A stretch of 44,407 nt of DNA from assembly GCA_964634885.1 (NCBI GenBank), contig CAZWLN010000038.1:1-44407 (forward strand), given 5' to 3'. The translations under genes were made by a program, and so were the position numbers. The notes under the pieces were generated by a model. That model was given only the letters and a program-made list of their open reading frames with translations, was not told the DNA's origin and did no database searches. The stretch comes from DAINRZ01 sp964634885 (lineage in GTDB: Bacteria > Bacteroidota > Ignavibacteria > Kapaibacteriales > UBA2268). Below are positions 17,301 to 24,803 of this stretch, piece after piece. The first letter of the stretch is position 1. Every line of letters begins with the position of its first letter.

Positions 17301-19333
17301 AAGGCCATGTCTTCGGCACATTGAAGATCAAAGTCCGCCCCGGCAACACTCCCCCAATTCAGTTCTCTGTCGGGAACCTCTACAAATACAGGCCTGCAAC
17401 CCTCCAGTTTACAGGTACAGGCGGCGCTGAAGGCTACATCGAAGTTTACAACGAAGACGTCAACCAAAACTTCTTCAACAGTAACGGAGGCAGCGGCATT
17501 CTTTGGGATAAGGCCATACAGCAGAAATGGGACATCACCATACCCCAGGGGAGCACTTTCGGACTGGGCAACCGCAATTTCAGCCTTCAACTGGGTTGGA
17601 CTGAAAGCGACCTCACTTCCCTCGCCGATCCTTTGAAATTCGCAATCAAACGACTGACCGGCGGCGTATGGTACAAGACTTCCACCAATGAAAAGAACAA
17701 CTATTACACCAAATCCGTTGCCATCGACGGCTTCGGCTCTTTCATTACAGGCCAGCCCGAAAACGACGAGACAACGACCTATTACAGCCGTCAGGACGGC
17801 TTCTGGTCAACTCCTTCCACCTGGTCAACAACCGGCTGGGACGGCGTTGCAGCAACCGGTTACCCGACAGAATTCGACAATGTAATGATCGGCAACGGCA
17901 GGACAGTTACACTCGACAAAGACGTTACCGTTAACACCGGTGTTTCTGTTACCCTTGCCAACGGCACATCTCCCGGAACCCTCGACTGCCGGACATTTGC
18001 CGTCAGTGGAGAAGGCTCATTCATTATGCAGGACAATACCACCCTCGTCGTTTCATCACCCAATGGCATTAGCGCCGGCGATAACACAGGCAACATCAGG
18101 ACGAAAACCAGGAATTTCAATGAATCAGGCGTTGAAAAATCGAACTTCATCTACACCTGTACCGAACTTCAGCACTCAGGCAACGGCATTCCCGACGGGC
18201 TGAAACAATTGACAATCAGAACAAGCGATGTCGTGATGGACAAAAGTTTTACCGTACACGACAAATTGCTTGTCGAAAGCGGTTCCGTCTATAACCCTGC
18301 CGGTGGCAGCACCATTACCTTACTGGGCAACTTCGTTTCCAAACCCGGCGCCGGTTTCAATCTCGGTAAAGACGGCATCATATTCTCCGGAGCAAAAGAA
18401 CAATTGTTCGACATCGCCGGCAGTAAAATCATCAACAAGACACTTACCATCGACAAAACCGGCGGCCAGGTAATCGTCGAGACAAGCAACCTGAAAATTG
18501 ATTCTGTACTAATACTCAAATCCGGCATCATCAACACCAGATTCAACAACAAGTACGTTTCGCTGCCCAAAGGCTCCATCGTGCAAACTGACGGAGAAGA
18601 CGCCTGGGTCGATGGAAAAATCATCAGGTACTTCAAATCAGGTACCGGCTCTCCCTTCACATATCCCCTTGGTACAGACTCGGGTTATGCACCGGTAAAG
18701 ATCGAACTTGACGCCACTTCAGACTATGAGGGATTCATCGGAGCTGTGGCAATCAAAGGACTTCATCCGCAACTGGGCAACAGCACTCTCAATCAGGCAA
18801 AAACCATCAACAAGTTCTGGAGACTGTCCGCTGACAGTAACATTGTCAATAACGGCATATTATACGCCATGACACTCTATTACTCTGCCGGCGAACTTCC
18901 TTCAGGTACCGATTACACTAAACTGACTGTAAAAAGCTATTTCGACAACCAGTGGCACAACGTCAATGTTACTTCGAGCATTCTGGGAGCCATTTCTGTT
19001 GACAGCATTGTGAAGCCCGACGCCGACTATATAGTTGGCGAAGAAACCATCCAGGGCATCGACGACATACACGACATCGATGAACTCACTGCTTACCCGC
19101 TTCCTGCTAAAGACAAAGTTTACATCAGGTTCAAACTCGAAAAACTTTGTACCGTTGAGTTGCGGCTCTATGACTTTGCAGGCAATGAACTTGAAAAGAT
19201 CATGTGCGAAGAAATGTACGCAGGCGTCAATATACTGCCACTGGACATTTCCGGCTACAGATCAGGCACCTATTTCTACAGGCTGACAATCAACGGTAAA
19301 GTAAAATCTGGCTCAATAATTAAAGTTAAATAA
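14390..19333 (+). CDS. Giant type IX-secreted repeat protein
   Basis: The 1647-residue product starts with a signal peptide (MRNLITVLIGILTIYNLGNS). It is built from long beta-solenoid-like stretches rich in NG, SG and TL repeats. A distinctive module, YYSR-x-G-x-W-x(3)-x-TWS ... G..P...D.V.IGNG.TVTLD, occurs three times, at about residues 20, 450 and 1130. The last 80 or so residues (about 1565-1647), with AYPLPAKDKVYI ... YDFAGNEL ... SGTYFYRL, are a Por/type IX sorting domain, so the protein is expected to be exported across the outer membrane and attached to the surface or released. I start at ATG 14390, preceded by GAGGGA, not the TTG 12 bp upstream. A role in adhesion or matrix binding is likely but unproven. 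Confidence 0.85.
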   Translation: MRNLITVLIGILTIYNLGNSETYYSRAAGAWNDLQTWSTTGYDGAPAASFPSTTADIVYIGNGKTVTLDQDRPVGTLTVDGGSKLIFGAFVVSGNTFRLQGGATLDIGNPDGISASAAAGSVQTTQRDFNADAANSNCFIYSGAAAKTGDGLPSAIASLEIKVNSGVTLVLSNLLSVRQDVTISSGTFNIQNMTLSVGGNFINNSNFSGISSTLIFNGSAAQSIMGTSATTLNELQILKSTGTFTLQNDITCNGDIRLLSNSILDMNGNDITIARNSNFYSDYETSQNFKNEKFVRQSGTSAVIYNLGSSGSLPDTLLYPVGTGNYYSPCRIILNNGVTVGSATVSVRVVGVQCPTVLKSNVSLKRYWEIATTGTLDLGNYGVDLEFGYASADVQGSPANYHVFNYYGSKWDLDPGISANTVVPASYRFLSKRITGNLDGYWTAGELKTGRYCYYSRTSGNYDNFNTWSADSHTGAISSKAPDNDQDIVMIGANHTVNLTKLPSAAAEIIVEESGRLMLNSYYIPSTVVSFSLKAGGTLGFSADQGISMDDGSGALRAQSESLDEAAIYMFTGSGSQETGLGMPDRVAALVINKDDNIAKVSASKSISVRDSLVINNGVLDLTSQYYDISGESTSTSQLTMRGGKLLLWSTFPEGYKPVTLKYGMVEYTETGASSLIKGQSVGVNQYNDLALTGNRGGKTINFNPNDTIKIYGTLSLDKLEFNSSTGERFVTNGSTICFNGDSNQVIPCRCKTDSSWMRLNYYNLKIEGKGTKKLSDTNHVVLNDVILIEGALNLNKRDLRVSGNWINYNAKLIDTLFETVTFANDIENTEKSILSSGMEFYKVNIEGRGKYSIADTMRVRRVFYIDSGATFRGSSNTVVIGGDWIDDGTFDPQTSTVSFEGKDLQNINKKTPEQFYNLAVNKQDKSINIANIANNYIHVLNLLMFRNGVINASGNNRYVLVDSNIVQNGEGHVFGTLKIKVRPGNTPPIQFSVGNLYKYRPATLQFTGTGGAEGYIEVYNEDVNQNFFNSNGGSGILWDKAIQQKWDITIPQGSTFGLGNRNFSLQLGWTESDLTSLADPLKFAIKRLTGGVWYKTSTNEKNNYYTKSVAIDGFGSFITGQPENDETTTYYSRQDGFWSTPSTWSTTGWDGVAATGYPTEFDNVMIGNGRTVTLDKDVTVNTGVSVTLANGTSPGTLDCRTFAVSGEGSFIMQDNTTLVVSSPNGISAGDNTGNIRTKTRNFNESGVEKSNFIYTCTELQHSGNGIPDGLKQLTIRTSDVVMDKSFTVHDKLLVESGSVYNPAGGSTITLLGNFVSKPGAGFNLGKDGIIFSGAKEQLFDIAGSKIINKTLTIDKTGGQVIVETSNLKIDSVLILKSGIINTRFNNKYVSLPKGSIVQTDGEDAWVDGKIIRYFKSGTGSPFTYPLGTDSGYAPVKIELDATSDYEGFIGAVAIKGLHPQLGNSTLNQAKTINKFWRLSADSNIVNNGILYAMTLYYSAGELPSGTDYTKLTVKSYFDNQWHNVNVTSSILGAISVDSIVKPDADYIVGEETIQGIDDIHDIDELTAYPLPAKDKVYIRFKLEKLCTVELRLYDFAGNELEKIMCEEMYAGVNILPLDISGYRSGTYFYRLTINGKVKSGSIIKVK

Positions 19334-19334
19334 T

Positions 19335-20585
19335 ATGCAGACATTGATTAAGAATATCAGTTCATTGGTAACGGTGGACGCTAAAGGCGAATTGTATAAA
19401 ACCGGCGCCGAAATGGCTGAGATCGGTGAGATCAAAGACGGCGCCATTATCTTTGGCGAGAAGATAGAATGGATCGGCACAAGCGACGAAGCAGAAAAGA
19501 TGATTGCCCGGAAAATGATTTTTCCCCAACAGGTAATCGATGCCGCCGGGAAGACCATCATGCCCGGTTTCGTCGACTCGCACACACATATCGTTTTCGG
19601 AGGTAACCGCTCCGATGAATTCGGGAAAAGGCTGCGCGGTTACACCTATCAACAAATTGCAGCCGAAGGCGGAGGCATCCTGGCAACTGTCAAGGGTACA
19701 CGCAAAGCGAGCATCGGTGAATTGACGGCAACCGGCAAAAAGCTGGCGTTAAACGCCATGAAGCACGGCACAACGACGATGGAAATCAAAAGCGGCTACG
19801 GTTTAAGTACCGATTCGGAACTGCGCCAGCTCCACGCCATCAACAAACTGAAACAGGAAATACCCGTAAAGATCAAGTCCACTTTCATGGGAGCGCATGA
19901 TTTCCCTCCCGAATACAAATCCGACAGGGAAAAATACATCGACATTATCTGCCGTGAGATGATACCTCTGGCAGCGCGCGAACGCCTTGCCGAGTATTGC
20001 GATGCCTTCGTGGACGAGGGCTATTACACTCTCGAACAGGGTGAGCGCATCCTGAAAGCCGGCCTCGATAGCGGCCTGAAACCAAGGCTTCATTGCGACG
20101 AGATGGCGCCGTTTGGCTCGGCAGGGCTTGCTGCAAAACTCGGGGCCGTTTCTGCCGACCATCTTCTGTTTGTCTCCGACACGGACATTGACAACCTGAA
20201 AAGGGCCGGCACCGTTGCCACACTTCTCCCGGGAACAGCCTATTTCATACGTATGCCCTATGCTCCGGCAAGGAAACTCATCGACAGTGGAGCAATTACC
20301 GCACTGGCTTCCGACTGTAACCCCGGTTCATGTTACACGATGAATATGCAGCTTGTGATGTCCCTCGCTGCCATCAACATGCACATGACGGCCGAAGAGT
20401 GTATCACTGCTGCCACCCTGAACGGAGCACACGCACTGAACATGTCCGACAGGACAGGCAGCCTGGAGATCGGCAAGATGGCTGACTTCACTGTTTTCGA
20501 CGTACCCTCCTACATCGACATATTCTACAACTTCGGCATTAACCACGTAGAATCTGTCTGGATTGACGGCACGAAAGCACTCTGA
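19335..20585 (+). CDS. hutI: Imidazolonepropionase (histidine degradation)
   Basis: The 416-residue amidohydrolase has the metal-binding HTH (H83, H85) in PGFVDSHTHIVFGGNR. Downstream come MGAHDFPPEYK, HCDEMAPFG and LASDCNPGS, which supply the further histidines and the aspartate of the HutI active site. It hydrolyses 4-imidazolone-5-propionate to N-formimino-L-glutamate in the third step of histidine breakdown. Length and motif order fit the family throughout. The start lies one base after the stop of the giant secreted protein, with no good ribosome binding site of its own, so translation may be coupled. Other hut genes are not in the window. Confidence 0.95.
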   Translation: MQTLIKNISSLVTVDAKGELYKTGAEMAEIGEIKDGAIIFGEKIEWIGTSDEAEKMIARKMIFPQQVIDAAGKTIMPGFVDSHTHIVFGGNRSDEFGKRLRGYTYQQIAAEGGGILATVKGTRKASIGELTATGKKLALNAMKHGTTTMEIKSGYGLSTDSELRQLHAINKLKQEIPVKIKSTFMGAHDFPPEYKSDREKYIDIICREMIPLAARERLAEYCDAFVDEGYYTLEQGERILKAGLDSGLKPRLHCDEMAPFGSAGLAAKLGAVSADHLLFVSDTDIDNLKRAGTVATLLPGTAYFIRMPYAPARKLIDSGAITALASDCNPGSCYTMNMQLVMSLAAINMHMTAEECITAATLNGAHALNMSDRTGSLEIGKMADFTVFDVPSYIDIFYNFGINHVESVWIDGTKAL

Positions 20586-20609
20586 CATCAAATATCTTTT
20601 AAGAAAGAC

Positions 20610-20649
20610 AATGGCTGTATCGCTGTCAAATGGCAGCAATACAGCCATT
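20610..20649 (+). terminator. Strong hairpin after hutI, probable terminator
   Basis: AATGGCTGTATCGCTG (20610-20625) pairs with CAGCAATACAGCCATT (20634-20649), a 16-bp stem with one mismatch. It stands 25 bp beyond the hutI stop. There is no clean T-run, so termination may depend on other factors. Confidence 0.55.
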
Positions 20650-20705
20650 GCATATTATACCCTTGAAGCTGTGACGGAAAAATTCTGCATTTTTAAATTT
20701 TTCAC

Positions 20706-20736
20706 TTGCAATATCAAAAAATAAATACTATTTTTG
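20706..20736 (+). promoter_or_regulatory. Bacteroidota-type promoter for the RRM gene
   Basis: TTG (20706-20708), 20 bp, then TATTTTTG (20729-20736) match the lineage consensus. The -7 box overlaps the left arm of a palindrome at 20735-20778. Confidence 0.6.
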
Positions 20737-20791
20737 TAATTGATAGGTCCTCTATTTTGAGAGGCTCAATCAATTACAGGTTTACTGTAAT
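20735..20791 (+). promoter_or_regulatory. Overlapping alternative hairpins upstream of the RRM gene
   Basis: TGTAATTGAT (20735-20744) is an exact inverted match to ATCAATTACA (20769-20778), and CCTCT/AGAGG pair inside it. ATTACAG (20773-20779) also pairs perfectly with CTGTAAT (20785-20791) around the loop GTTTA. The two helices share 20773-20779 and cannot coexist. The outer arm may partly precede the transcription start, in which case the palindrome would be a DNA operator and not an RNA switch. Confidence 0.55.
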
Positions 20792-20835
20792 CCGGTATGC
20801 TCCGATATTGTGGATTTATCAATGTTTTTTAAATA

Positions 20836-20863
20836 TTGTCAGGTTTGCTGACAGACTTTTTTT
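20836..20863 (+). terminator. Terminator-like hairpin just before the RRM ribosome binding site
   Basis: TGTCAG (20837-20842) and CTGACA (20848-20853) form a stem with the loop GTTTG, extended by a G-U pair, followed by AC and seven Ts. It ends about 20 bp before the RRM start codon. This position suggests attenuation of the RRM gene or the 3' end of a short leader RNA. Confidence 0.5.
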
Positions 20864-20882
20864 ATATTTTTAGGATATTTTT

Positions 20883-21188
20883 ATGAATATTTACGTTGGG
20901 AATCTTCCCTTTAGCGCCACCGAGGATGAATTGAGACAGCTTTTCTCGGAATACGGGCAAGTACAGTCCGCAAAGATTATCATCGACAGGGAAACCGGCA
21001 GATCCAAAGGCTTCGGTTTCGTTGAAATGAGCGACAACATAGCACAGACTGCAATAACGGAGTTAAATCAATCGGAATATGAAGGTAAGAAATTAACAGT
21101 AAATGAGGCAAGGCCCAAAAGAGACAATTTCAACGACAACAGAGGTGGGGGCCGCGGTGGTTTTGGCGGCGGCTCAAAGCGTTGGTAA
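20883..21188 (+). CDS. Small RRM RNA-binding protein
   Basis: The 101-residue product is a single RNA-recognition motif with RNP-2 IYVGNL (3-8) and RNP-1 KGFGFVEM (42-49), followed by a short Gly/Arg tail (GGGRGGFGGGSKRW). This layout is shared by the bacterial Rbp proteins of cyanobacteria and Bacteroidota, many of which are cold-induced and bind RNA non-specifically. The start has AGGA about 8 nt upstream. The gene is monocistronic, with a structured leader before it and a strong terminator after it, so post-transcriptional or autogenous control is plausible. Confidence 0.95.
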   Translation: MNIYVGNLPFSATEDELRQLFSEYGQVQSAKIIIDRETGRSKGFGFVEMSDNIAQTAITELNQSEYEGKKLTVNEARPKRDNFNDNRGGGRGGFGGGSKRW

Positions 21189-21222
21189 GCCTCTCTTAAA
21201 GGCCTATATATAAGAATCGCTG

Positions 21223-21257
21223 ATCGTTTCCGGGGTTACCCGGGAACGATTTTTTTT
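21223..21257 (+). terminator. Rho-independent terminator of the RRM gene
   Basis: ATCGTTTCCGGG pairs with CCCGGGAACGAT (one G-T pair) around a short loop, ending directly in a run of eight Ts. It is 34 bp downstream of the stop. Confidence 0.9.
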
Positions 21258-21326
21258 ATGTCTGGTCCGCCCCCTGCCATTGTTACCATCTTCAATAGAT
21301 TGTAACTTAAATATATTCAATAAAAA

Positions 21327-21357
21327 TTTGTAATGAATCCCAATCTGGATAAATTTG
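21327..21357 (+). promoter_or_regulatory. Bacteroidota-type promoter for the pyrophosphatase gene
   Basis: TTTG (21327-21330), 19 bp, then TAAATTTG (21350-21357) match the consensus at every defined position. The start codon is 42 bp further on. Confidence 0.65.
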
Positions 21358-21399
21358 TAAATTGAATTTGATAATAAATATAAAATATTCTGGAGAAAT

Positions 21400-22146
21400 A
21401 TGATGAAGGATGACTCAATTAAAGATATATGGAAATTAGTGGGCCAGCGGTACAAGTCCCATCCCTGGCACGGTGTTGACATAGGCACAGGAGCCCCGGA
21501 CGTTGTCACCACCTTCATCGAATGTGTCCCTACGGACACCGTCAAATATGAAATAGACAAGACAACGGGATATATGAAAGTTGACCGTCCCCAGAAATTC
21601 TCCAACGTGATACCGGCGCTTTACGGTTTCATTCCACAGACATATTGCGGTGAATATGTTGCCGAGATGTGCAACAGGCTTAACGGCAGGACCGACATTG
21701 TGGGCGACGGCGACCCGATCGACATCTGCGTGCTCACCGAAAAGAACATCACCCACGGCGACGTACTCGTCCAGGCAGTGCCCATCGGCGGCTTCAGGAT
21801 GATCGACGGTAACGAGGCCGACGACAAGATAATAGCCGTAATGAAACAGGACGAAATATATAAGGCCTGGACAGATGTTTCCGACTGTCCCGACGCCATC
21901 ATCGACCGCCTGCGGCACTATTTCCTCACATACAAGGACATGCCCGGACACAACCGCAAGTGCGAGATCACACACCTCTACGGCAGGGAGGAAGCTCTCG
22001 AAGTCATTCGCCGCAGCCAGAAAGACTACCTGGCAACCTTCGGCAAATTGGAAAACAAGCTCACGGCGGCTGCTTTCGACGCTTTCGCAAAGGGTAAGAC
22101 CTTCAGCCAGAGCCATCCGACGAAGAAAGTAACGAAGAAGAAGTGA
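21400..22146 (+). CDS. ppa: Family I inorganic pyrophosphatase
   Basis: The 248-residue enzyme carries the family signature DGDPIDICVL, with D103, D105 and D108 as magnesium ligands. It is preceded by KYEIDK and followed by ADDKIIAV, which supply further active-site lysine and aspartates. It hydrolyses pyrophosphate and so drives nucleotide and polymer synthesis. It is longer than the approximately 175-residue E. coli enzyme because of an N-terminal extension (residues 1-45) and a Lys-rich tail. GGAG at 21392-21395 serves either of two adjacent ATGs (21400 or 21403). It has its own promoter and no operon partner. Confidence 0.95.
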   Translation: MMKDDSIKDIWKLVGQRYKSHPWHGVDIGTGAPDVVTTFIECVPTDTVKYEIDKTTGYMKVDRPQKFSNVIPALYGFIPQTYCGEYVAEMCNRLNGRTDIVGDGDPIDICVLTEKNITHGDVLVQAVPIGGFRMIDGNEADDKIIAVMKQDEIYKAWTDVSDCPDAIIDRLRHYFLTYKDMPGHNRKCEITHLYGREEALEVIRRSQKDYLATFGKLENKLTAAAFDAFAKGKTFSQSHPTKKVTKKK

Positions 22147-22230
22147 TTGATAAAGTAATTCCTAGGTAAATATGATAAATAGCAGTAATTAATATTAAAC
22201 TATATAATGCTTGTTTCTTGATAAATTGAA

Positions 22231-22261
22231 TTGAAAAACATAGTAAATTTCTTTATATTTG
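22231..22261 (+). promoter_or_regulatory. Bacteroidota-type promoter for the 22285 gene
   Basis: TTG (22231-22233), 20 bp, then TATATTTG (22254-22261). The start codon follows 23 bp later. Confidence 0.55.
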
Positions 22262-22284
22262 GCTAATGAATATTTAGGAAAAAA

Positions 22285-23151
22285 ATGAATAGTATAAAAT
22301 TAAAATTCGATGGCCAAATAAACCAAATTGATGCTAATATATTAATTAGCAGTTTAATCCATACTTCAAATGCAATACAAGAAATTAACAGATTTCTTGA
22401 TAGTGGTAAAAGTATTCAAATCAAAGTAAAAGCTCCGGAAAAAGGGAGTTTTATTATCCAGGTATGTCTTATTGAATCAATTATTGATAGCCTGTTCTCA
22501 TCGGATAATATTGCTGTTGCTTCTAATATCATAACAATTTTATTAGGTTCTATCACAATAAAAAAATTCCTTAAAGGAAAAAAACCAAAAGAAAAAAAAG
22601 TAGAAGGTGGAACAACAATAATTGTCAATCAGGAAGGGAATATTCTTCATATTGACAATTTAACATTTAATATCTACGATAAAAGCCAGGTAATCAAGGA
22701 TTCATTGTCTCAAAATTTTGAGTCTATAAGAAATGACCCTTCTATCACAGCATATGAGATCACTGATATACATGAGAAGCCCTTAATCCGAATCAACAGA
22801 GATGAATTCGAGACCCTTTCTTTAAAGTCAGAAGAATTGCTTGAGGGAGAAAGGATTTTACATGAAGCCGCTACATTAAATATTGTACGCTTGTCATTTG
22901 AAGAGTCTTTAAAATGGGATTTCTATTTCAAGGGAAATAAAATATCAGCTAAGATTAAAGACCCTTCATTTTATGATTTGATTAATAAAGGAGAGTCTTT
23001 TGCTAAAGGCGATATACTTGAAGTTGAACTACAAATAGTACAGAAATGGGATGAATCCGTAAATACATATGTCAATAAATCTTACCAAATTGTTAAAATT
23101 CTAAGACATTTGATTCGGAATCAGCAGCAAAAATTTGATTTTGAACCATAA
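22285..23151 (+). CDS. AT-rich gene for a protein of unknown function
   Basis: The 288-residue product is lysine-, isoleucine- and asparagine-rich and does not match a family I know. It begins with a beta/alpha segment (KLKFDGQINQIDANILISSLIHTSNAIQEINRFL). A hydrophobic stretch at 76-92 (IAVASNIITILLGSITI) is followed by a basic cluster (KKFLKGKKPKEKK), suggesting membrane association. The C-terminal half is soluble. Codon use favours ATA, AAA and TTA far more than the flanking ppa and tldD genes. That contrast, together with its own promoter, suggests horizontal acquisition. Proteins of this size and start occur in accessory regions of Bacteroidota, but I cannot assign a role. Confidence 0.75.
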   Translation: MNSIKLKFDGQINQIDANILISSLIHTSNAIQEINRFLDSGKSIQIKVKAPEKGSFIIQVCLIESIIDSLFSSDNIAVASNIITILLGSITIKKFLKGKKPKEKKVEGGTTIIVNQEGNILHIDNLTFNIYDKSQVIKDSLSQNFESIRNDPSITAYEITDIHEKPLIRINRDEFETLSLKSEELLEGERILHEAATLNIVRLSFEESLKWDFYFKGNKISAKIKDPSFYDLINKGESFAKGDILEVELQIVQKWDESVNTYVNKSYQIVKILRHLIRNQQQKFDFEP

Positions 23152-23279
23152 ATACAGTTTTTAATTATTTCTCCTAATACTCTAATACATGTTTTCCTTC
23201 ATTTCCTCTCCCCCAATCCTGATAATTTTATTAAATTGAAAACAAAAAAGATTTGATTTTTACGAAAGGTATAGAAATT

Positions 23280-24803
23280 GTGAATTTCAAAAGAAGAGAT
23301 TTTCTCAAAACAGTGACAATCGGAGCAGGAGCGCTTATGACTACTCACCTGAACGGTTTCGGCAGCCTGATGGCTTCGTCAGGCGAAATTGACTCTGCCA
23401 AATCGACAGCTTACTTCGGATTTACCGAAGAAGACCTGCGCAAGCTACTGGACACCGGCACAAATATTGGCGCAGACTTTGTTGAACTATTCTTCGAACA
23501 CCGCGTCGCCAACATGGTAACGATGGAAGAAGACATAATCAAAAGTTCGTCCGAAGACATCTCTCTTGGCGTCGGAGCAAGAGTAATTAAAGACAAAACG
23601 ACAGGCTACGCATACACCAGCGACCTTACAATGGAAAGCATCGGCAAAGCTGTCGTCACTGCCGCAGCGATTGCCGCCGGAGCAGCCAAACCCGGCATAG
23701 CGGCTTTTAACAAAGGCACCATAATCAAAACCGTCTATGACGACGTAAACCCACTGTACCACAGGGGAATACCCGAAAAGACCGGACTGATCAGGCGGGC
23801 ATACGACGCAGCAAAGAATTACGATTCACGCATCAAAAAGGTTACTGCGTCCCTCTTCGATGAGAAACAACTAATCACCATCGCAAACAGCGAAGGGTTG
23901 CTGATTACCGACCTGCGGCCCCAGGTACGCCTTACGGTAAGCGCCACTGCCGAATCGGGCAGCGTGCGCAATACGGGTTCGGGCAGCGACGGCGGCAGGG
24001 TCGGAGCAGGCTATTTTACCACGACACGCACTCCGGAATCGATTGGCAAGGAAGCTGCCGAAGAAGCTGTCATCCTCCTCGGCGCCGACAATCCACCTGC
24101 CGGCGAACAGACAGTCGTACTCAGCAAAGACAAATCCGGCGTGATGATTCACGAAGCTGTAGGCCATCCATTAGAAGCTGACGGCGCCTGGAAAAAGACA
24201 TCCATCATGTGGGACAGGATGGGACAACAGGTAGCCAGCGACATTGTTAACATCTACGACGACGCCACCATCCCCTCCTACCGCGGCAGCCTCAATATCG
24301 ACGACGAAGGGACACCTACGGCGCCGGTACCGCTGATCGAGAACGGCAGGCTTACCGGCTTCCTGAACGACAAGCTATCTGCAAAACTGCTCGGGCAGGC
24401 GCCGAACGGCCACGCCAGGCGACAGTCATTCATGTATCCGCCGATTCCGAGGATGAACAACACAATGCTGAAAAAAGGCAACAGCACGCCCGAAGAGATA
24501 ATCGCTTCGGTAAAGAAAGGCTTCTATGCAGTTACATACCAGGGCGGCATGGTTAACAATACCGGTAAATTCACATTCTCCGTCAACCTCGGTTACCTCA
24601 TCGAAGACGGCAAGCTGACCAAACCTGTAAAGAATGCTACACTCATCGGAACGAATATCCAAATACTTAAAGACATAGACATGATCGGCAACGACACGGG
24701 AATCTTCCTGGGTTCCTGCGGCAAAGACGGGCAGACTGTTCCGGTAACCTGCGGCACACCCACATTAAGAATCAGAAAAATGACAGTCGGAGGTACAGCA
24801 TGA
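23280..24803 (+). CDS. tldD: TldD-family metalloprotease with Tat signal
   Basis: The 508-residue protein has the TldD zinc motif HEAVGH (291-296, HExxxH) in GVMIHEAVGHPLEADG and the conserved C-terminal regions of the family. TldD/TldE form a heterodimeric protease that, in E. coli, processes microcin B17 and degrades the CcdA antitoxin. Here the N-terminus is MNFKRRDFLKTVTIGAGALM, a twin-arginine signal (R5, R6) with a moderately hydrophobic core, so export in folded form is predicted. I start at GTG 23280, with AAAGG ten bases upstream; a TTG 27 bp further up would merely lengthen the n-region. It overlaps tldE by 4 nt. Confidence 0.92.
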   Translation: MNFKRRDFLKTVTIGAGALMTTHLNGFGSLMASSGEIDSAKSTAYFGFTEEDLRKLLDTGTNIGADFVELFFEHRVANMVTMEEDIIKSSSEDISLGVGARVIKDKTTGYAYTSDLTMESIGKAVVTAAAIAAGAAKPGIAAFNKGTIIKTVYDDVNPLYHRGIPEKTGLIRRAYDAAKNYDSRIKKVTASLFDEKQLITIANSEGLLITDLRPQVRLTVSATAESGSVRNTGSGSDGGRVGAGYFTTTRTPESIGKEAAEEAVILLGADNPPAGEQTVVLSKDKSGVMIHEAVGHPLEADGAWKKTSIMWDRMGQQVASDIVNIYDDATIPSYRGSLNIDDEGTPTAPVPLIENGRLTGFLNDKLSAKLLGQAPNGHARRQSFMYPPIPRMNNTMLKKGNSTPEEIIASVKKGFYAVTYQGGMVNNTGKFTFSVNLGYLIEDGKLTKPVKNATLIGTNIQILKDIDMIGNDTGIFLGSCGKDGQTVPVTCGTPTLRIRKMTVGGTA

